From Malania oleifera (Eukaryota > Streptophyta > Magnoliopsida > Santalales > Ximeniaceae): a stretch of 64,000 bases of DNA. The notes under the pieces are model-generated. The model worked only from the letters and a program-made list of their open reading frames with translations. It was not told the DNA's origin and ran no database searches. This document shows positions 59,042-64,000 of the stretch, in pieces; within the stretch, counting starts at the first letter, position 1, and the number at the start of each line of letters is the position of its first letter. The DNA lies in NCBI RefSeq assembly GCF_029873635.1, contig NC_080420.1, positions 57,757,457 through 57,821,456 on the forward strand, in the 5' to 3' direction. A program made the translations under genes and the position numbers.

Positions 59042-60249
59042 TCCCAAGTATAATTCTGATGAAGAGACTACATTTCTTCTTTCATCACTCTTTTCCACTT
59101 ATCTGATTTAGAGTTCCTCATTGCTTCTTTGAAAGTGCAAGAAACATTATAATCTACAACTGGAAGTGCATAGGCCACCATATCAGTATACTGAGCAGGT
59201 TTTCGAATTTCTCGTCTTGGCCTTTGAGAAACAATTGATTCTTGTTGTCTCGGATTGAAATCTCCTCTTCTTGTACACTATTCCCCACCGTAACTAGAGA
59301 GTTACTTCATGTAGTCTCATTTCTCACTGGTTTTCCCAAAATTGTCTCAACCTCCACCTGTTGTTGAGTACCACTAGTCTTTTCTTCAATTGGTGTCTCC
59401 TTGCGTATTGTTTTCTTCATCATTGTAAGTTCATCAAAAGTCACATCCTTGTTTAAAATCATTTTTTTCATCTCTAGACACCAAAAGGATATCCTTTGAC
59501 TCCTGCGCTAATCCCCAAGAATATTACTTTCTTAGCTCTTGGATCCAACTTAGATTCTTTAACATGATAATAAGCCATAGTAACAAAAACATGTAAAGAA
59601 TCATAATCACTAGCCGGATTTCTAGACCATATCTCATAGGGTGTTTTTCTCCCTATTACAGTTGATGGTAGACAGTTGATGAGATGACACACATATCTAA
59701 TGGTCTCAACCTAAAACCTTTTGTCCAGCCCAGCATTAGACAACATACATCAAACTTTCTCCAACGAAGTCCGATTCATACGCTCTGCCACCCCATTCTG
59801 TTGTGGTGTATCTCTAACTGTGAAGTGTCGAGCAATACATTCATCTTGACATACCTTCATAAACGGGTCACTCGTGTATTCATCGCCATTATCTGATCTG
59901 AGCTGTTCTACCAGTTTGAGTTTCAACTAAATTTTTTCACTTAAGGAAAATATCACACACTTCATTTTTATGTTTAATAGAATACACCCAAACTCTCTTG
60001 GAAAAATCATCAACAAAAGTGACAAAATAATGCATACCACCCAATGAAGCAGTTTTAGTAGGTTCTTATACATTTGTATGGATGCAGTCTAAAATACCTT
60101 CAGTCTGGTGGATTACAGTGCCAAATTTCACTCTAGTTTGTTTTCCCAGAATACAATGCTCACAAAATTCAAGTTTGCACACCTTTGCACCCTTCAACAA
60201 ACCTCGCTTAACCAATTGTTGCAAAGATTTTTCTCCTGCATGTGCCAAT
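59042..60249 (-). pseudogene. Ty1/copia GAG-pre-integrase and integrase, decayed
   Basis: On the minus strand it begins 'L-A-H-A-G-E-K-S-L-Q' with 'C-K-L-E-F-C-E-H-C-I-L-G-K-Q' (about 60130-60175), the GAG-pre-integrase zinc-binding segment. The integrase core follows with 'S-D-N-G-D-E-Y-T' (about 59880-59905), 'P-Q-Q-N-G-V-A-E-R-M' (59785-59815) and 'F-L-G-I-S-A-G-V-K-G-Y' (59495-59530). The integrase-RT linker reaches 59047. Stops interrupt several parts. It continues into the RT at 46679 when the gypsy block is removed. The missing gag and protease should lie past the right window edge, beyond the plus-strand copia insertion. Confidence 0.88.
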
Positions 60250-61388
60250 TGTTAGAGATTTATACTAAAAGACATGCTTTATGTAATCAATTTTATTTTT
60301 TATTAACAACTTTAGTTATTCCATTTTAATAAGAATCTTTGTGAGCAATGTTTGCTTGACATCTATTTAATGATTATGCATGTGTCTTTTATTCTACATA
60401 GTAGGTAATCTAGTGTGTAGAGTACGACTTACACACAGAAGATTAGATCATTAGTTCTTATAGAGTATAAGTTTATTGTTCACAGTATTAAATGGAATTG
60501 GGCACACCTTTGGTAGGACTATAGCATAAGGTTTTAATAGGTCTGTCTTGACTATGGGGAATGGTATAGTTCCAACTCCTTGTGCTAGTACACTTTGAGT
60601 GTATTGAATAAGACCGTCTTGGGGTAATTTTTTTTATACTGACTATAAAAAACAATTAATACCTCATGATTATTATGAGTGCTTATGCTCTTAATCATGA
60701 TATGATTATTAGACACATGCATGTAGTATTTATTACTTTGATTCATAGAAGAGTGAGATTCTTTATGGGTCAATAAACTCAATGAGTTGGGTAATGGCAT
60801 TATGTGTATGGTGAACATTAATTATTGATGGAATCCACGTCCCGGTATCGGGATTGATGATACCCCCTTGAGGAAGCTTATAAGTTTTAATTGTGTCAAA
60901 CCCTGCAGGTGGATTTTGAATTCGACATGTCAAATAAGTTAAGTGGAAGATCTCAGGGAATTAATATGTCAATTAATTCAATTTTTAGTAATTTAATTTA
61001 ATTAACGGGTATCTGTAGTCTTTGCGTGGGGAGATAAATAAGCATTTAATAATAGGAGCTCGAAATTTAATTTTGAATACGATAGGGAGTGCAATTATAA
61101 TTCTTAGTGGTATGAATTGTAATTAACATAATTAAGAATTAATCCGGGTCGGGAGCTCCTCTTCATGCTTGTAGATTTAGGAGTTCTTCATTGTGCTTGC
61201 AGATTCAAGATCAAACTAGAGAGATCTCGCAGGTATAATCCTAATCACGCAAGATTGAATTTTTATTGTGATCCGGATTTGAAAGATCGAATTTTTGTTT
61301 AACCTAGGTATGCAAGATCATTTTTTTTTGGTTATTTGTATGCACTACAACCAGATCTTAGGGCTATTCGGCAGCAGGCCTGTTTAAT
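60250..61388 (+). mobile_element. 5' LTR of plus-strand copia element
   Basis: Starts TGTTAGAGATTT directly where the minus-strand copia frame is cut, and is followed by a primer-binding site at 61389, so this is a 5' LTR of about 1.1 kb. The exact 3' end was not fixed (ends between 61376 and 61388). The left flanking five bases are CCAAT (60245-60249); the right copy lies outside the window. Confidence 0.7.
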
Positions 61389-61400
61389 TGGTATCAGAGT
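61389..61400 (+). other. Primer-binding site of plus-strand copia element
   Basis: TGGTATCAGAGT, near-perfect match to the initiator tRNA-Met primer site. Confidence 0.85.
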
Positions 61401-62792
61401 CTTGACTGATACTGTATACGGATAATAGTACCATGTTCTTCAGTTTTTGAACCATTGCATGCATAGGGTGGAACGTGTGGATGCGCTAACTTCTGTTTTG
61501 TAGCTTTTTGCCCAGTTATTATGGTCAGACGAATCTATGGTTTATGATTGTGATTGTTTAAAAATTCGTAGCATGTTAACTCTAGATTATGGAGGCATAG
61601 GATTCTGTAATCTGATTGCAATTGTTTGTTACATGATTCGTAGCATGTGAACTCCGGTCATGGAGTCAGGATTCTGTAATTTTTTGTAGGTTCACCTGAG
61701 ACGTAGGCACAATTGTGGCACGTAGTAGTGGTAAAAAAGAAGAAAAAACCCTAGAACAGTTGCAGTTTAAATTTGAATTTGAATTTGAATTTGAAATTGA
61801 AATTGAAATTGAATTAGAATTAGAATTAGAATTTTAAATTGAAATTGAAATTGAATTTGAATTTAAATAAAGGGTTTATAAATAGACTTGTAGCCACATT
61901 CTACACGCCGGACCCCGCCGACCACCGGTACTCCGTAATGGCAAGTAAGTAATCATGGTTTTATGATGAGAGCTACTGTACCATAATAGCCGAGATTTTT
62001 ATTATATCATATTTCTTGTTTATATATGTTTGCTTGGCGTGTTTTTTGTTTTATGTCATTAGCATTTAAGATTTAATATTTCAATATTGGTTTATGCATG
62101 TGCAACTAGAGAATAAAATTAATTCCCAAGTTATAATTTAAATAATAATAATAATTTAAGGGAATTTAGAATTTTTTTTTGCGTATATTTTAGTTACCAA
62201 TATTGGAATATTAAACACGTGCAAATTTGCATCCCTCATGAATTAAATAACTAAGTGGGTGAGGGAATTTATTACGTATAAATCCCATGGTCTTTACCAC
62301 TAGCTTATAGGTGATGTAATTAATTTTATGAGTTGATATTAGAATCTTCCTTCCCATCGGATGGACATAATTATTGACTCACCAAGTATAAACTCTAGTA
62401 ATTGTTAGTATTGGGTCATCACTCCATCTGGGGGATTCACTACGGGACAATAGGTCTAGTGTTACGTGATGGTATACACTTAGCTATGAATAATAGTATT
62501 CTCACCATTTGAGTTACTGCTATTATTTATAGGACCAAAGCAAAGTCAGCAATTTAATTTTTCTTGGCATTGTCACTTGCCTAGATAGTAAAATTAATAA
62601 GTCCTCCCCTGTCTACACAAATGTTGAGTAATAGACGACCTCCCATCGAGGCATATTACTCACGGTGTGTTAGGTTGCCGATAGATTCTTTAAAAGAAAA
62701 TATTGGTAGAGGGAATCATATTCTTTTAATTGAATTAAAAGTTTATTATTGCTCATCATATTTTATTATAATATGTGGTTCTCAAGATTAAA
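61401..62792 (+). other. Leader of plus-strand copia element
   Basis: Untranslated leader between primer site and gag, unusually long at about 1.4 kb. It includes a GAATTT/GAAATT hexanucleotide repeat (61764-61866). No coding sequence was recognised. Confidence 0.55.
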
Positions 62793-64000
62793 ATGGCTTT
62801 CAATCCCCTAGCTGTTATTCTCAAAGAAAACAAACTGGTTGGACCTAATTATATTGACTAGAAAAGGAACTTGGACATTATACTGACTGCAAAGGAGTAC
62901 AAGTATGTGCTCACAAAGGTATGTCCACAAAAACCCGGTGAAGGGGCAAACGATGAGAAAACCTAGGCTTATCGGAAGTGGATTAAGGCTAATGAGATGG
63001 CATGGTGTTACATTTTGGCATCATCGAATGTTCTGCAACATCAACATCAGTTTATGCCTTCTCCCTATGATATAATGCAGAACCTCAAAAAAATATTTGG
63101 GGTTGAGAAGGCCTTGAACCACCCAACATGTATATCTCATTCACTAGTAGTTGAAACATGTTTGGCGGTGATATCTACTAGTAACTGGTGTGTAGATACA
63201 TGAGCCACTAATCATATTTGCAATTCTCTGAAGGGGTTCCAGCAAACCCTCCAACTAAGTGATGGGGAGATTTACGTATTTTTGGGAGATGGCATGAGAG
63301 TGTCAATAGTTGCAGGAGGAGATATTCACATTTCTTTTGGTAGAGATAGGATTTTAATATTGAAAAACTCTCTTTATGTATCTTCTTTTAGAAGGAATTT
63401 GATTTCAGTTTCTAAGTTGGTGGATAATGGATATTCCGTTTATTTTAATGACTCAGTTGTTGTTAAGTTAAATAAACGTTTTATCTGTTTTGGTACATTG
63501 GTGGATGGTATTTATATTATTAATCATACTTCTCCTACAATGCAACTAAATGAATTGAATAACACTAATAAACAACCATGTAAGAGAAAGAAATCTTCTG
63601 AATTGAACCAAACTTATCTTTGGCACTTACGCCTGGGTTATATTAATCTAAGATAGATTTCAAGGTTGGTTCAGAATGGGCCATTAGGTTTATTAGAAGT
63701 GGAGGCACTACCAGTTTGTGAATCTTGCTTAGAAGGTAAGATGACCAAGTGGCCATTTTCGGCCAAAGGCTATAGAGCAAAAAAGGCATTAGAACTGGTT
63801 CACTTTGATTTTTGTGGCCCCATGAATATCCATGCTAGAGGTGGCTTTGAGTATTTCATTATATTCATTTATGATTACTCAAGGTGTGAGTATATTTATT
63901 TGATGCTCCATAAGTCTGAATGCTTTGAGAAATTCAAGGTATTTAAGGCGGAAACAGAGAAGTGTCAGGGTAAATGTATCAAGACATTGCGATCTAATCG
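62793..64000 (+). pseudogene. Ty1/copia gag-protease-integrase, truncated by window end
   Basis: ATG at 62793 starts a gag of the UBN2 type ('N-P-L-A-V-I-L-K-E-N-K-L', 'G-P-N-Y-I-D', 'Y-R-K-W-I-K-A-N-E-M-A') with stops at 62859 and 62964. After about 63108 the sequence jumps to a region just before protease, so most of gag and the zinc knuckle is deleted. The protease site 'C-V-D-T-stop-A-T-N-H-I' (63187-63215) has TGA where the catalytic triad's third residue should be. GAG-pre-integrase ('W-H-L-R-L-G-Y-I', about 63619; 'C-E-S-C-L-E-G-K-M') and the start of integrase ('H-F-D-F-C-G-P-M') follow. 'L-R-S-N' at the window edge is the start of the second catalytic Asp region. Confidence 0.88.

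Overview
This window looks like nuclear DNA from a flowering plant, probably a eudicot. The evidence is one split host gene with a plant-type plastid aspartate-semialdehyde dehydrogenase sequence and GT-AG introns, surrounded by plant-type Ty3/gypsy and Ty1/copia retrotransposons, a Cassandra TRIM, MULE, hAT and LINE remnants, and many AT-rich and GA/CT microsatellites. The only intact host protein-coding gene I can support is the aspartate-semialdehyde dehydrogenase gene (26868-42918, + strand, seven exons). Everything else recognisable is mobile-element sequence, nearly all of it broken by stops and frameshifts.

Layout. 1-2800: AT-rich DNA with a diverged ~200-bp tandem repeat. 2800-13650: the remains of a Mutator-like (MULE) transposase followed by a plant mobile domain (PMD) gene. 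The MULE is split by a 7.6-kb composite LTR insertion (3767-11405, target duplication TACGT), which is itself split by a 3.2-kb solo LTR (5540-8774, target duplication CCCCT). 13650-18280: gene-free, with CTT and GA microsatellites and small duplications. 18280-25080: pieces of Ty3/gypsy elements, namely a minus-strand primer-binding site and LTR split by a three-LTR Cassandra array (18982-20150), then a decayed plus-strand chromovirus pol (20818-23821) and its 3' LTR.

25080-43130: the aspartate-semialdehyde dehydrogenase locus. Three 31-bp hairpin repeats lie 230-400 bp upstream of the first ATG. Exons 1-7 are separated by two very long introns. Intron 1 (8.6 kb) holds two opposed LINE fragments, a 414-bp TRIM and a putative non-autonomous DNA element. 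Intron 5 (5.8 kb) holds a 3.6-kb antisense hAT element and GTA-rich repeats.

43130-64000: a nested retrotransposon block. A minus-strand copia element (3' LTR 44776-45114; RT/RNase H 45115-46679; integrase 59042-60249) is split by a 12.4-kb minus-strand gypsy element (46680-59041, target duplication TCCTA/TCCCA). That gypsy interior is a chimera of two related elements. A second copia element (+ strand) starts at about 60250 inside the first one's GAG-pre-integrase region and runs off the window end.

I did not find a convincing new functional system. The most informative features are the layered insertions whose target duplications and restored reading frames can be read directly, the Cassandra triple-LTR array with 5S-derived sequence, the MULE/PMD locus, the gypsy chimera lacking RNase H in one half, and the palindrome clusters and upstream hairpins near the end of this list.
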